Origin: Tubulanus polymorphus
Lineage: Eukaryota > Nemertea > Palaeonemertea > Tubulaniformes > Tubulanidae
Length of the DNA: 64,000 nucleotides
NCBI RefSeq assembly: GCF_964204645.1
Contig: NC_134033.1
Span: forward strand, 6,916,231-6,980,230
Direction: 5' to 3'
Shown one piece after another: positions 49,141 to 59,944 of this stretch. The stretch's first letter is position 1, and the number at the start of each line of letters is the position of its first letter. A model generated the notes under the pieces. The model had not been told where the DNA came from, ran no database searches, and was given only the letters and a program-made list of their open reading frames with translations. A program made the translations under genes and the position numbers.

Positions 49141-49199
49141 TTATGTTCTTTATGTTCTTTAGGCTTATCTATGTTATTATTACATATTAAGACAAGGAG

Positions 49200-50005
49200 T
49201 ATTATGATAATAAAATACATTCATTTTCTATATGGAAAATATAGTTTATTATTTTTTGTTCAAAAGTTCAGGGTCTGGACATTTTTAGTATTTGGTTTGG
49301 TAGGGCTAATCTATAAGGTTCACGTAAGCGTGGTTGTGAACCGTTTTGGAGGATAATTTGAGAGAGCCTATTTTATCAGTCTTTGTGTGCGTTATACTCA
49401 CGAGCGTAGGTTGTACCATATTTATGCATTCCGGTTTCAAAATTCAAGAAAGCCGCTTTATAAGCAGCGTTTGTGTTCACGTTATGTAATTAATTGCTTG
49501 CACGGCGGACATTCTATCATCATCCTATTTTTAGAGTAGTAGTCTCGTTTCGTGAAGCGTAAAGCACATGTATTTTCAAACTCTTCCGTTGATGATTATA
49601 ATAAAGTTGGATTGTGAGTCTCAGTAGATAGTACAGTAACGAAATTAGGTCATTTTCTGGGAATGAGGCGTTTTCCGATTCGGTGTTTTTCATTAGGCGT
49701 TTTCCGAGTACCGCGGACTGAGCATACTAGCTTGGAATTTTGGGAATGTTGGGAAATGAAAGTCTGAGGTTTTGGCTTAGAAAGTGAGATACTGAGCTAG
49801 AATATGGTTGAGAAAGGAAAGAGTTTAGGGACCAGGAACAATAAAGCGAGATCACGAAAGATAGAAACTTTCGTGTGTCAGATGTAGTGTGGAAGATTGG
49901 ATGAATCCAGAAGAAGTGGTCCAAATACAGAAACAGCTAGATATCCTATCACAAGCTGGATGGAATGGAATTTTCATTCCAAAACAAAATCATCAGATCG
50001 TTTTA
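49200..50005. other. Host-like non-coding DNA
   Basis: No gene or known repeat is recognised. Several short open frames overlap each other on both strands without motifs. It would be intron if the exon at 50012-50162 belongs to a living gene. Confidence 0.4.
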
Positions 50006-50011
50006 ACTCAC

Positions 50012-50162
50012 CTATCGAACAGAAGAATATACACCCAAGGAAATCCCGTATCGGTTCAATCTGGTGTTCGATTTGTTTTGTGATTGCACTTCCCTGGGCG
50101 CTAATGACTACACCAGCCAGAAAACAACCGAGTTCCATAGATATTCCTAACCAATCAGTCAA
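50012..50162 (-). CDS. TMCO3: Exon-like block resembling TMCO3 (cation/proton antiporter-like membrane protein)
   Basis: On the minus strand a pyrimidine-rich acceptor (TTACTTTTCTCATTTAG) ends at 50163, and a strong donor (GATAG, then GTGAGT) begins at 50011. Between them an open frame of 50 codons plus one base reads [20 protein letters not shown] and [19 protein letters not shown]. This strongly recalls a transmembrane stretch of animal TMCO3, a member of the monovalent cation:proton antiporter-2 group. The block contains two hydrophobic helices and the E-P-I-R-D-F loop. I found no neighbouring exons within the window, so it may be one exon of a gene with long, repeat-filled introns, or a relic exon. 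This is the only host-gene-like block I can support. Confidence 0.6.
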
Positions 50163-50167
50163 CTAAA

Positions 50168-50945
50168 TGAGAAAAGTAATGGACAAGCTAGACGGTTTCA
50201 AAGATTACACTAAACGCTCGACCTTATATCAATTTTAATACAAAATGCACCGATGGATGATCACGGTACCCGATCACGAGAACTGTCATGAGAATCCAGT
50301 ACTACATTAAATACTTTATATTTAGTACTTGCATTATGTCATATCGCGGAACGACGGAATCGCGGAATTTTCTAATGCTTGAAATAACAGATATATTCCA
50401 ATCAATATGTGTTAGGATATATACTTATTAAGTGTAAATTGTAAAAATAATTTATTGCTCGGGATGCGAGAAGCAATAGCGTCGTTTTTGTTAGCAAAAG
50501 GTTTCAACATTGATGATGTGGTATTTGAACCGTGACTGCGCAGCATACACTTTATGCGACTAATATCTATTTCATCTCGACTTGCAAGCGCATCAGAGTC
50601 CTAGCTCAGTCAGTTCTACATAGAACCTGATAAAAGACTTATCATTTTGACTAGAAAGGACTGGCAGTTGACCCAATACATCGTTTTCAATCAATTTTAC
50701 AATATGCAGAAGGATTGCACAAAGTCTAGGTTGAAAGGGGTTGAATCCAAGGAAGTGACTCCGTGATTTAAAAGTTTAACAGTATGTGTCCATGCCTCAT
50801 ACCAAACTTCAGTTGGTAGACATGAAGAAATATTGTTACATTTTCAGATAACGGAGTCTCTTTTCTCTCATGAGCAACTTTCAATGCACAATTATTTCGC
50901 AATTTTTGCACTCCTTCATTACAGTGAATAATGCATCGATAAACG
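50168..50945. other. Non-coding DNA
   Basis: No supported gene. It holds a CGCTCGACCTTA segment at about 50216, similar to the GGTCGAG motifs of Polinton ends, but nothing else recognisable. Confidence 0.35.
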
Positions 50946-51115
50946 ATACCAGAGGTCGAGAGGTCGAGCTCACTCTCCCTCTCAACCTCTGATATGAAAC
51001 AATATATAATATTACTGAACTAAACTAAACTGAATTAAAGATGAGTCATCACATTGTGCATGTTATAATGTGAGTAATTAAAAAATGGCATTTTCAGATC
51101 AGAGGTCGACCCATC
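50946..51115. repeat. GGTCGAG motif with small hairpin, possible Polinton-end relic
   Basis: GGTCGAGAGGTCGAG (50954-50968) resembles the inner core of the two Polinton terminal hairpins. CAGAGGTCGAGAGG (50950-50963) pairs with CCTCTCAACCTCTG (50978-50991), one mismatch. Another CAGAGGTCGACC lies near 51103. The position, 0.6 kb beyond the third Polinton remnant, fits a degenerate terminal region. Confidence 0.35.
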
Positions 51116-51252
51116 CCCACTCATCACAACTTTTATATCTTTTTTTCCTTATAAATGGGAGAGAGAAAAGTATTCTTAGTGTCAATTAATAACAAAATAA
51201 AACCAGCAAAAAACAACATGAAATACAAAAATTAGCCGATGTTACAAAAGAA

Positions 51253-51462
51253 ATGGAGCATAGAATATATAAATTACATGGTGAAAAAATATACGCAAAT
51301 TTGAGTTATTGTAATGTTAGTATAACACGAGAATTTAAAGTATTTTTACCTGATAAATGGGTTTCATTAAATAAAGTTGAATTAAAAGATTTAGAAGGTT
51401 ACAAAATAATTTATCAAGAAAAAAATGAAGATAGTCATCATGATTTAGAAATTGTTGAATAA
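51253..51462 (+). CDS. Uncharacterised small ORF (69 aa)
   Basis: The frame reads MEHRIYKLHGEKIYANLSYC and FLPDKWVSLNKVELKDLEGY and ends in an acidic tail. It is AT-rich and lysine/glutamate-rich like the Polinton genes, and it lies between the GGTCGAG motifs and the Polinton remnant at 51690. The frame is open well upstream of the ATG, so the true start may be earlier. I recognise no family; it could be an element gene or chance. Confidence 0.3.
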   Translation: MEHRIYKLHGEKIYANLSYCNVSITREFKVFLPDKWVSLNKVELKDLEGYKIIYQEKNEDSHHDLEIVE

Positions 51463-51689
51463 ATATTTAAAAAAAAACAAAACATAAAAAAGTAAAAATA
51501 ACAAAAACAATAAGATAATTAAAATTTATTTTTTACTTTTAAAATAAAAATCAAGAATCCGAAATGACTTATCTGGACAATTGAATTGCTCCGCATAGAT
51601 AGGCAAAAGTAGTGAGATATTTAATTAGTTATAAATAGAAATATCATAAAATAAGATTATTTTTTTGCTTTTTTTCTAGAATATTAATC

Positions 51690-52042
51690 TATTTTCTTTA
51701 TAGTGAATTTTTGCATTTCTGTAGCTTTTTCATTTTTAACAGGAGTAATTTCAGAGTTATCAACAACATAAATTTTATTCGATTTTCATACCAATTATAA
51801 CCAATAAAAATGAGTACAATTACAAATCAAGTTGAATAATATAGATATTTATTAAACAATTTAGAAGGAGTAGAAAAAAGATTATTTTCATCTTTATTAA
51901 CATTTTCATTATCTATTTTTTCTTTTATAGCTTTTCGAAATTCTTTTGATTTAATTCCTAATTGCAAAGACCATTCAATTTGTTTCTGAGTTCTCGTTTT
52001 TTTCTTCACAGTTAATACTTTCACTTCTTCCACTTCGCTCAT
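51690..52042 (-). pseudogene. Decayed homologue of the small Polinton membrane protein
   Basis: The minus-strand start at 52042 is in CTATAATAAATG. It reads TRTQKQIEWSLQLGIKSKEF, matching ARSEKQIKWARELGKRSSEL of the gene at 5707. A frame change after NKYLYYST (51827) leads into the remains of the membrane segment and a polar tail that ends in KKID near 51690. The order relative to its neighbour (52080-52560) is the same as at 5112-6078. The divergence shows an older or different Polinton lineage. Confidence 0.65.
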
Positions 52043-52079
52043 TTATTATAGAAAATTTTCTATTATCATTGTTTGAAAA

Positions 52080-52560
52080 TGTTCTAACTCCAGTTGATAA
52101 TAATAAATCATAAATCATAAATCGGCCTAATTGAAATGATACATATCAGATCCATTTATTTAATTCAGTCATAACTAAACAATAATTGAAATCAAATCGG
52201 ACTATAATTAATTTTCATCTACAATTGGTAGCATGTTATTACATAATTTAGAATAACCTTTTACTACATTTTCTGATATCGCGTCATCAATTCTAGCTAT
52301 TCTTGCAGTTTCATCAATTCTAAAAATAATTTAATAATTTTACCTGATTTCATTATATCTAATTCATTATAAGTTAAATTTTACCAATAAAATGTTTACA
52401 TTTCCCAGATGCAATTAATATTTCTGATTGATGTTTGCAATGAAGATAATATTCAAAATTATTAGTTGTTGTAATATCGCTTAGAGCACCATTATCTGGA
52501 GTTAATTTTGTTTCTGTTATTCCTAAATCATCCAAAGTTTTTCAATTGGAACATCACTAT
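52080..52560 (-). pseudogene. Decayed homologue of the 200-aa unknown Polinton protein
   Basis: Across several frames the minus strand reads TLDDLGIT, FEYYLHCKHQSEILIASGKC, KHFIGK, ARIARIDDAISENVVKGYSK and LCNNMLPI. Each block matches the protein at 5112-5714 in order. At least three frame changes or losses occur. It confirms that the protein is a conserved Polinton gene and that 51690-52560 is a third Polinton remnant, with no integrase or ATPase left beside it. Confidence 0.7.
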
Positions 52561-52566
52561 TTTTAG

Positions 52567-52759
52567 TGTTTTCTGTTTCTTCACAGAAAATCCTATTGAG
52601 ATTCGCGTGATTATTAGGGTTTCTGCTGCTTTCGCAGAATCCCTATTATAATTGTACTGATTATTAATAATAGTATAATTATTATTATCATTATTATTAT
52701 TATTATTATGGTCTCTGCTGCTTTTGCAGAAATCCTATCGTAATAGCAGTGATTATTAT

Positions 52760-52760
<1 letters not shown>
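52567..52760. repeat. ~50-bp hairpin repeat units (three)
   Basis: Units start near 52567, 52617 and 52710. Each has a stem-loop such as AGGGTTTCTGC ... GCAGAATCCCT followed by CTATTG/A and GTGATTATTA or a relative of it. Two related units lie at 53327-53430. ATT-type microsatellite runs join them. Confidence 0.6.
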
Positions 52761-52790
<30 letters not shown>

Positions 52791-52800
52791 GTTATTATAT
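52671..52800. repeat. (ATT)n-type microsatellite, interrupted
   Basis: Runs of ATT/TTA triplets on both sides of the third hairpin unit (about 52671-52709 and 52752-52798). Confidence 0.85.
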
Positions 52801-52864
52801 TCCTTTTTACTTTGGATCGTATTGAAAGGATATAAGTAATCGATATATGTTGTTTTATACCAGC

Positions 52865-52879
52865 GGTCGAAAGGTCGAG
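52865..52879. repeat. GGTCGAAAGGTCGAG motif
   Basis: Nearly identical to the core found in both arms of the Polinton terminal hairpins (8266-8280 on the reverse strand; 43968-43982). It lies 0.3 kb beyond the third Polinton remnant on the side opposite to the motif at 50954, so the two may mark its eroded ends. Confidence 0.35.
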
Positions 52880-53326
52880 CAATGACCTCGCAATGACCTC
52901 GATTGGGGGGCGTCGTCTCTACGAGCAAATGTGATTGGCTGTTTTTGGGATATACGGGGAATTCCGGTGCTACTAAAATAATTATGGGAAAGCCATTAAT
53001 GGCGAACGTTTCATTGGACTTGGTGCCATATATGTGCGAATTTCAAATGCTCATTGGTGAGAATATAATTCTTTCACATATCGCCATAGGTATTGTTTCA
53101 TTTTAATACCCGGTGATTGTGTTGATTGAGATTGAAGTGAAGCGAACGTTCACTACAGTTAGTGCGTGGGATCGCTAACATTAGACTGTTGCACACCCAA
53201 ACACATGCAATACAAACTACTATATTGTACTATACTATACTACTATATATTTGATCGGTATGTACTGTAGGAAATATAGAGTATTGATAAATGGTTGAAG
53301 CCCGCGACCAAATGAAATGATATATT

Positions 53327-53430
53327 TAGGGTTTTCTATTTCTTCACAGAAAACCCTATTGAGATTCGCGTGATTAATATTACGGTTTCTGCTGCCTCAG
53401 AACCCTATTGGATTCCTGTTAATTATTATT
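53327..53430. repeat. ~50-bp hairpin repeat units (two more)
   Basis: AGGGTTTTCT...AGAAAACCCT is a perfect 10-base stem (53328-53356), followed by ATTGAGATTCGCGTGATTA, as in the unit at 52567. A second unit with GGTTTCTGCTGCCTCAGAACC follows at about 53384. Confidence 0.6.
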
Positions 53431-55278
53431 TTAACATATTTTCCACTGAGTTTCGTCACATAAAAATCATCTTCTATTAGATTTGACTACTAACAACTTT
53501 GAAACGAAATGTTAAACTCTGATAATAATATAACAGTCTCTTTCTGCGCGTGGTTTCTATGGGTGTACTGTGCTTCCTATTTTAAACTTGAAGTTACTTA
53601 AAGATTGCACCGGTGAAATAGCAATCATTAATCATGGCGCGCATACTGGCACGAATCTGAAAGTTTGTGACGTCATTTCATAAATAAATAAAGAAGGAAG
53701 GCTCCAAGAATATCTAAATCACAGGTTACTGTAAATAACTGGGGTTCGACCATTTACAAGTTAAAAATGTACTTCCTTGTTTGTGAAGTAAGTTTATTCA
53801 TACTGTTATTAAAAGCAGTTCCTTATAAACATTCTATAATATAGTTTTGTTCGTGGATATCAATACTTCGAAAAATCAACAGCGGTTTATTAATTCATTG
53901 TACCGGTACGCGTTTTCTTAATTGAATTGAATTTGTCCGCTCCAAAAGGCGGGTCATACTAATTAGCATCAGAAAATGTCAGCGTCGGTGATACCTTGTT
54001 ATCGTCGATATTAAACGGTCTAAAGTCAGTTTATATATCACATACATTACAAAATGGAGGACCCTTGTACATACACATCGCATCGTGATGCAGCGGCGAT
54101 GGTAACGTCATAGAAGAACAAAGTCAGTTGAAAATACCTACCCACTGCACCGATAAAAATGATTGCTAGCCAGAGACCAGTGACAGTCAGTAATGAGGAG
54201 TGATGGTACCGTTCGTGATTATGTTTTTATAATGGTTATTGGACGTCAATTTCATATGTGAATTGTAGTCCCCATCTGATCGCTTGACTTGTCAGACTGA
54301 CTTTTCACTCATCTACTAATAGTAACACTATAAGGCCTTCCCTCCTGCATAGTTTACCCCATAGGCCAAATTTGTGCTTTGGGCCAAATTCGGTTTTCTT
54401 ATCTAGTCGACTTTTCTTCGGAACAAATAATAACCGAATATGCGCTTAAACTGTCACTAGGGAATGGTAAAAACACCATAGCTTCGTTCTTCTCGATGTT
54501 ATTTCCCCCAAACCCGGCACATTAGTACTTTGCGCGTAGTAGCACATGCGCGTAGTAGCACATGTGGGTCAACATATCCATGTTGTGAGTTGACCCCTAG
54601 GTGGCACTCTTCAAAAAAATGGAATGTAACGAACTGATTTCGGGTGAAATTTTTGCTCGCATCCCTGAACGACATTCTATCCAGAAAGGCAGAAACCCGT
54701 TATCGCTGCTTGCAGCTATATTTATTTTTCTTTTTCCCTTTTCAACACAGTTTTTGTTAAAAGTTAAGGGCTTCCTTACCTTACCGCTGTTGCCGAAACA
54801 ATCCGTATGATATCCTTCAGCTCACTTCAATCTCCAGATACTGCATGGGTATTTTGCTAAATCCACGTTATTAAGGCACTGTCGAGCCGTAAACATCGGA
54901 AATTTGGCCCCGTTCAATTAGTAGCCATGTTGTGTTTTCTTCCAACATTTCTCTCTTCTTTTTGAGGAAGAGCTATCGAATTATTCCCTCTCTTCTCCAC
55001 AATCAATTTCAAAGTCAATTCTTTGAATTTATTGCTCGATCAGCGGGTCCGAGTCAAAGAGTTCACTAGCCCAGCGTTCGCGAGTCCGACAGGTTTACGG
55101 GCATTCGTTTGTTACCTCTTTTATATTATTGATTTCTTGTTATTCCGGTTATTTCATTTAAGTATATTGCTGATCAGTTCATGTATGTAACCAAAAGCGT
55201 CAATAAATAAATTTTGAATTGATCAAGTTCAAATCAAGGTCGTTGAGTCGCGGGGTGGCTACTAGAATTACGGCAAAA
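53431..55278. other. Non-coding DNA with old repeats
   Basis: No gene is supported. CGCGTAGTAGCACATG is doubled near 54533-54560. A segment GCAGAAACCCGTTATCGCTG (54690-54709) recurs in variant form at 62490-62510. A TTGAATT-type tail (about 55200) resembles a LINE or SINE 3' end. Confidence 0.4.
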
Positions 55279-55790
55279 GGCATCAGACCACAATTAGGTT
55301 AGTAGCTCGAAGATGCGTAGGGCCGGACCCCAAAAATAGTACCTAGAGTGAAGAAGAGGTCCCCTATAAATGTTGCCATAATTTCTGCAAATGGGATAGG
55401 TAACGAATTTCGGTTATATGTATGAAATCCATTGATCCTGAGAGACAGCTTGATGATGAAATAAGGGATTCCCTGGACTTTTTTTGCTTGGAGTAAGGGT
55501 ACCAAACACGGTGGGGGATTCCCTTAGATATTTGGCTCGGATGTACTGGCATACCTGTACTGGGATACCCCTCCTTTCTAAAGGTTTGATTATTTCAAAA
55601 GTTAGGTTGGGTATGTGGGGGCGAAAACCACTTCAATGCGTAGCTAAGATGCTGGCCTATGAGCCATAAGCAGGATTTCCCCTGAATTTACGCGCTTATA
55701 TATGAACTAAACTCTCGAATTTCTTGTTTTTACTATAGGATATAGAAGATTTTGGAATAGTGGTCTGAGCTCTGACAGCCAATACAGCCA
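55279..55790. repeat. Dispersed repeat, copy 1
   Basis: From GCATCAGACCACAATTAGG to about TGGTCTGAGCTC this stretch matches 56697-57190 and 57824-58317 almost base for base. Open frames seen on its minus strand recur in each copy because the DNA is duplicated; I see no protein motif in them. Confidence 0.85.
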
Positions 55791-56277
55791 AAATAACAAA
55801 TTTTGAAGTTTTGATGAAATTTCACAAATAATTTTTATCTTATACATCTTTTGCACATATAAGTCGTCTTGAGGCATTCATTGAGACCTAATTCGCTGAT
55901 TTTAATCAGTTTCATGGTAGGATTTGGTAATATTTTTGCTTGTAGAAGGCTAGAATCGCAGATTTCGGTCAATTTTTAGGCATGAACCGTAAGATATTTT
56001 CTTGTAGGAGGCTTGGTCTAGGCTCATAAATTTATTTCATAAAGGCCATCCTTGCCCATGCAGAATAATCACATTAATTCAGCTTTCTTTGATTAAGTTA
56101 TCTAGTTTGGCTGACTTTTTGGTGCCAGATACTGTCAGGAATTTAAGGGGTAGGGGAAATGCATATTTTCGTTGAAACCATGGCAACCGAAAGGACATTG
56201 TCAGAGGCCAGTTGTGATATTTTTCCTAACTAGTACTGGTGACAACTACGCTTGGTATATAAAATTCGTCCCGGCCG

Positions 56278-58531
56278 AAGGCCTGTGGACGCAGTAGGGT
56301 GCATTCGAATTAGGCCTTCAGCGCAAGAAAACGCCAAATCTAAAGGTTTCAGCCAATTCGATGATGAAAATGGCATTTTTTTTCAAAAAATGCTTAAAGA
56401 TTGTGTTTCTGATTTTTATCCATAGCCATATATTTATATCCATCAGTGAAAAAAATCTATCAAGTATTCAGAAAATGTTGTATAATTGTTTTATTCATAT
56501 TTTGAAATGAATGTTTGACTTAGATGTTATTGATAGAAAACTTGGATTTTGTCGCATACGCGCGATTTGTGCATTAGCATGTATTTCCATGTGTAATTGG
56601 CCGAGGGCTATTGTATTGCGTTGTATAACTAGGGTGTCTCCACTCTTTCTAAAACTGTACAAAAACTAATGCTATTCTTAAGTTTGGGTACTAGTCAGGC
56701 ATCAGACCACAATTAGGATAGTAGCTCGAAGATGCGTAGGGCCGGACCCCAAAAATAGTACCTAGAGTGAAGAAGAGGTCCCCTATAAATGTTGCCATAA
56801 TTTCTGCAAATGGGATAGGTAACGAATTTCGGTTATATGTATGAAATCCATTGATCCTGAGAGACAGCTTGATGATGAAATAAGGGATTCCCTGGACTTT
56901 TTTTGCTTGGAGTAAGGGTACCAAACACGGTGGGGGATTCCCTTAGATATTTTGCTCGGATGTACTGGCATACCTGTACTGGGATACCTCTCCTTTCTAA
57001 AGGTTTGATTATTTCAAAAGTTAGGTTGGGTATGTGGGGCGAAAACCACTTCAATGCGTAGCTAAGATGCTGGCTTATGAGCCATAAGCAGGATTTCCCC
57101 TGAATTTACGCGCTTATATATGAACTAAACTCTCGAATTTCTTGTTTTTACTATAGGATATAGAAGATTTTGGAATAGTGGTCTGAGCTCAAAAACCGTA
57201 ATGTTTCCAATGTCTCCGTTTTTAACGCATGCGCATTAGTGAGTGTTGGCGAAATTCTCTAATTCCAGAAATCGGTTGAGTGTGCAGGCGTCACTACATA
57301 TCAGAACTTTCAAAACTGGGTCATGTCAGGACGCATAATGAATGTGTGTTTTGATGACTCCAATGTTTCCGTTTCTATTAGATTCGAATCCCACAATAAA
57401 TAATTAAGGCCTGTGGACGCAGTAGGGTGCATTCGAATTAGGCCTTCAGCGCAAGAAAACGCCAAATCTAAAGGTTTCAGCCAATTCGATGATGAAAATG
57501 GCATTTTTTTCAAAAAATGCTTAAAGATTGTGTTTCTGATTTTTATCCATAGCCATATATTTATATCCATCAGTGAAAAAAATCTATCAAGTATTCAGAA
57601 AATGTTGTATAATTGTTTTATTCATATTTTGAAATGAATGTTTGACTTAGATGTTATTGATAGAAAACTTGGATTTTGTCGCATACGCGCGATTTGTGCA
57701 TTAGCATGTATTTCCATGTGTAATTGGCCGAGGGCTATTGTATTGCGTTGTATAACTAGGGTGTCTCCACTCTTTCTAAAACTGTACAAAAACTAATGCT
57801 ATTCTTAAGTTTGGGTACTAGTCAGGCATCAGACCACAATTAGGATAGTAGCTCGAAGATGCGTAGGGCCGGACCCCAAAAATAGTACCTAGAGTGAAGA
57901 AGAGGTCCCCTATAAATGTTGCCATAATTTCTGCAAATGGGATAGGTAACGAATTTCGGTTATATGTATGAAATCCATTGATCCAGAGAGACAGCTTGAT
58001 GATGAAATAAGGGATTCCCTGGACTTTTTTTGCTTGGAGTAAGGGTACCAAACACGGTGGGGGATTCCCTTAGATATTTGGCTCGGATGTACTGGCATAC
58101 CTGTACTGGGATACCTCTCCTTTCTAAAGGTTTGATTATTTCAAAAGTTAGGTTGGGTATGTGGGGCGAAAACCACTTCAATGCGTAGCTAAGATGCTGG
58201 CCTATGAGCCATAAGCAGGATTTCCCCTGAATTTACGCGCTTATATATGAACTAAACTCTCGAATTTCTTGTTTTTACTATAGGATATAGAAGATTTTGG
58301 AATAGTGGTCTGAGCTCAAAAACCGTAATGTTTCCAATGTCTCCGTTTTTAACGCATGCGCATTAGTGAGTGTTGGCGAAATTCTCTAATTCCAGAAATC
58401 GGTTGAGTGCGCAGGCGTCACTACATATCAGAACTTTCAAAACTGGGTCATGTCAGGACGCATAATGAATGTGTGTTTTGATGACTCCAATGTTTCCGTT
58501 TCTATTAGATTCGAATCCCACAATAAATAAT
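56278..58531. repeat. 1127-bp tandem duplication of the dispersed repeat
   Basis: Two adjacent copies, about 56278-57404 and 57405-58531, both beginning GGCCTGTGGACGCAGTAGGG and ending CACAATAAATAATTA. Differences are few (single bases and one homopolymer length). Each copy carries the 0.5-kb dispersed repeat and, at its right, the left arm of the fold-back element described at 58318. Confidence 0.85.
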
Positions 58532-59060
58532 TATCTTATTTCATCTTATTTCAATTCGATTTGAACATTGATGACCCGAGTGTCACTCGTTTATTTTTGC
58601 GGCGCTACCAGATTCGAGCCCCGAAAAATACTGAACTTATTTCATTTCAATTTGAACTTTGATGACTCCAGTGTCGCTGATTTATTTTATACGACGCTAT
58701 CACGTTCATATCCCGAAAATGCTGATCTCGAAATGGTAACCATTATGAACTTTGGTGCACTTTCTATGGTGATCCCAATGTCACTGTTTATCTATTTGGA
58801 CAATGCTTTTAATTGTATTAACATATAATACGCAAGCATATGATACGAGATTATTTAGACATCACGATCCCGCTGCTAAGTTCGCGCTGGTTCATTTCAA
58901 GCGACTACCGTACTGTGACATGACCCAGTTTTGAAACATGTAAACACTGTCATGACGCCTGCGCACTGTACTGATTTCTCGACTTAGACTTTTTCAACAC
59001 TTACTAAGCCTAATGCGCATGCGTTAAAAAACGGAGACATTGGAAACATTACGGTTTTTG
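58318..59060. mobile_element. Non-autonomous element with ~140-bp inverted ends
   Basis: AAAAACCGTAATGTTTCCAA at 58318 is inverted as TTGGAAACATTACGGTTTTT ending at about 59060. The match extends inward to about 58452 and 58916, including ACGCATGCGCATTAG / CTAATGCGCATGCGT. The middle has three imperfect units of about 95 bases with GATTCGAATCCC-like boxes. Another left arm lies at about 57190-57330. No transposase is encoded. Confidence 0.7.
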
Positions 59061-59291
59061 CAGAATTACGTTCGTCTCAGAGAGAAAACAAACGACAGAA
59101 AAGTATCAGGTGATTACCGATAGCCTACTACGGAACACACAGTTGACAAACAGTGTTAGGCCTGTGCCGGTTGGTGCGTACTGGGACTAAAATATACTGT
59201 TTGGTCAGTTGGTTCGGTTGTGAAGTGTGGAAGCTAAGAAAGCCTACCGGTATTTATTTGTCTATAGGCATGTTACTGTTAGGCCCTATAT

Positions 59292-59510
59292 AGTAGCCAA
59301 CACTATTTTAAGTACGAAGTTGCTACCCTTACGTGACTGTACGGTGATCTCCACAGGTTAACCTTACGTGAATCCCTACTAACGCCGTACGTCAGTTCCT
59401 AGTAGCCAATACCATTTTAAGTACGAAATTGTTACCCGTACGTGACTGTACGGTGATTTCCACAGGTTAACCGTACGTGAGTTCCCTACAAACGCCGTAC
59501 GTGAGTTCCT
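59292..59510. repeat. ~109-bp tandem repeat, two copies
   Basis: AGTAGCCAACACTATTTTAA (59292) and AGTAGCCAATACCATTTTAA (59401) start two imperfect copies rich in GTACG (GTACGTGACTGTACGGTGAT). Confidence 0.8.
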
Positions 59511-59605
59511 ATAATCTGCAAACGCGCGTGCGTAAATGAATAGAGTTTGGGTTAGGTGAGGCTAGGCTATTTGTAAATCAAATTTCATCTAACCTGCAGT
59601 TACGT

Positions 59606-59690
59606 TCTGTGTGGCACAGTGGGTAAATCACTGGACTACTACTGGATTTTTTTTTTCGTTTGGTTTCGAATCCCAATATTGCATGTCTGA
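59606..59690 (+). mobile_element. tRNA-derived SINE head
   Basis: TGGCACAGTGGGTAAATCAC fits an RNA polymerase III A box, and GGTTTCGAATCCC, about 45 bases later, fits a B box. The T run between them breaks the tRNA fold, so this is a SINE-type relic and not a tRNA gene. Confidence 0.6.
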
Positions 59691-59944
59691 GTGTCAACCT
59701 ACTCACATATGGCTAACCTGTAGTAATCGCCGTACAGTCACGTAACAACAGCGTTTTAAGTATTAAGTGAGTGCGACAAGCCTACCATGCCTATGTGCTA
59801 CAAACACAACTTTTTCCCCTCTCGTCAGCCCTACAGTGATGTTACTAATAACTGGTGCCATTATAACATGGATAGGATTTGGTCAGGACTAGCCTAAAGT
59901 CTAATTCAGTCTATGTACTAATTCACTCGATAGGCCTATTTTAA

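Larger units (their letters stand above)
46184..49195 (-). pseudogene. Second protein-primed DNA polymerase B copy, heavily decayed
   Basis: Fragments in order on the minus strand are: zinc-finger N-terminus (around 49190-48900), TDVEYQKISISGKVSFVKSE (48481-48699), IKLPFLSKAIINVQNEDNKC and FLWAIISCLHPTEEH (48158-48478), MWLKQIDSFFRTES (47743-48018), FHYSSGYE (about 47340), DEVFNRTLHIWNHF (about 47290), YFFVVDLEHPENIKFKTRNL (46637-46954), motif B (about 46480) and motif C (YLDSS, about 46190). It diverges clearly from the copy at 40200-43603, so it is a separate Polinton lineage. Large internal losses, many stops and two foreign insertions are present. Unlike the other copy it reaches motif C, where an intein-like sequence begins. 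Confidence 0.85.

Noticed and set aside
49727-50166. Plus-strand frames overlapping the exon block
   Set aside because: They are antisense or adjacent to the TMCO3-like block and contain no recognisable domain.
55299-58181. Minus-strand frames repeated three times (MVPLLQAKKVQGIP and relatives)
   Set aside because: They recur because the DNA is duplicated. No domain, several overlapping frames, and no start context.
59606-59690. Functional tRNA gene
   Set aside because: A and B boxes are present, but a poly-T run sits between them and the acceptor stem cannot be formed, so it was kept as a SINE.
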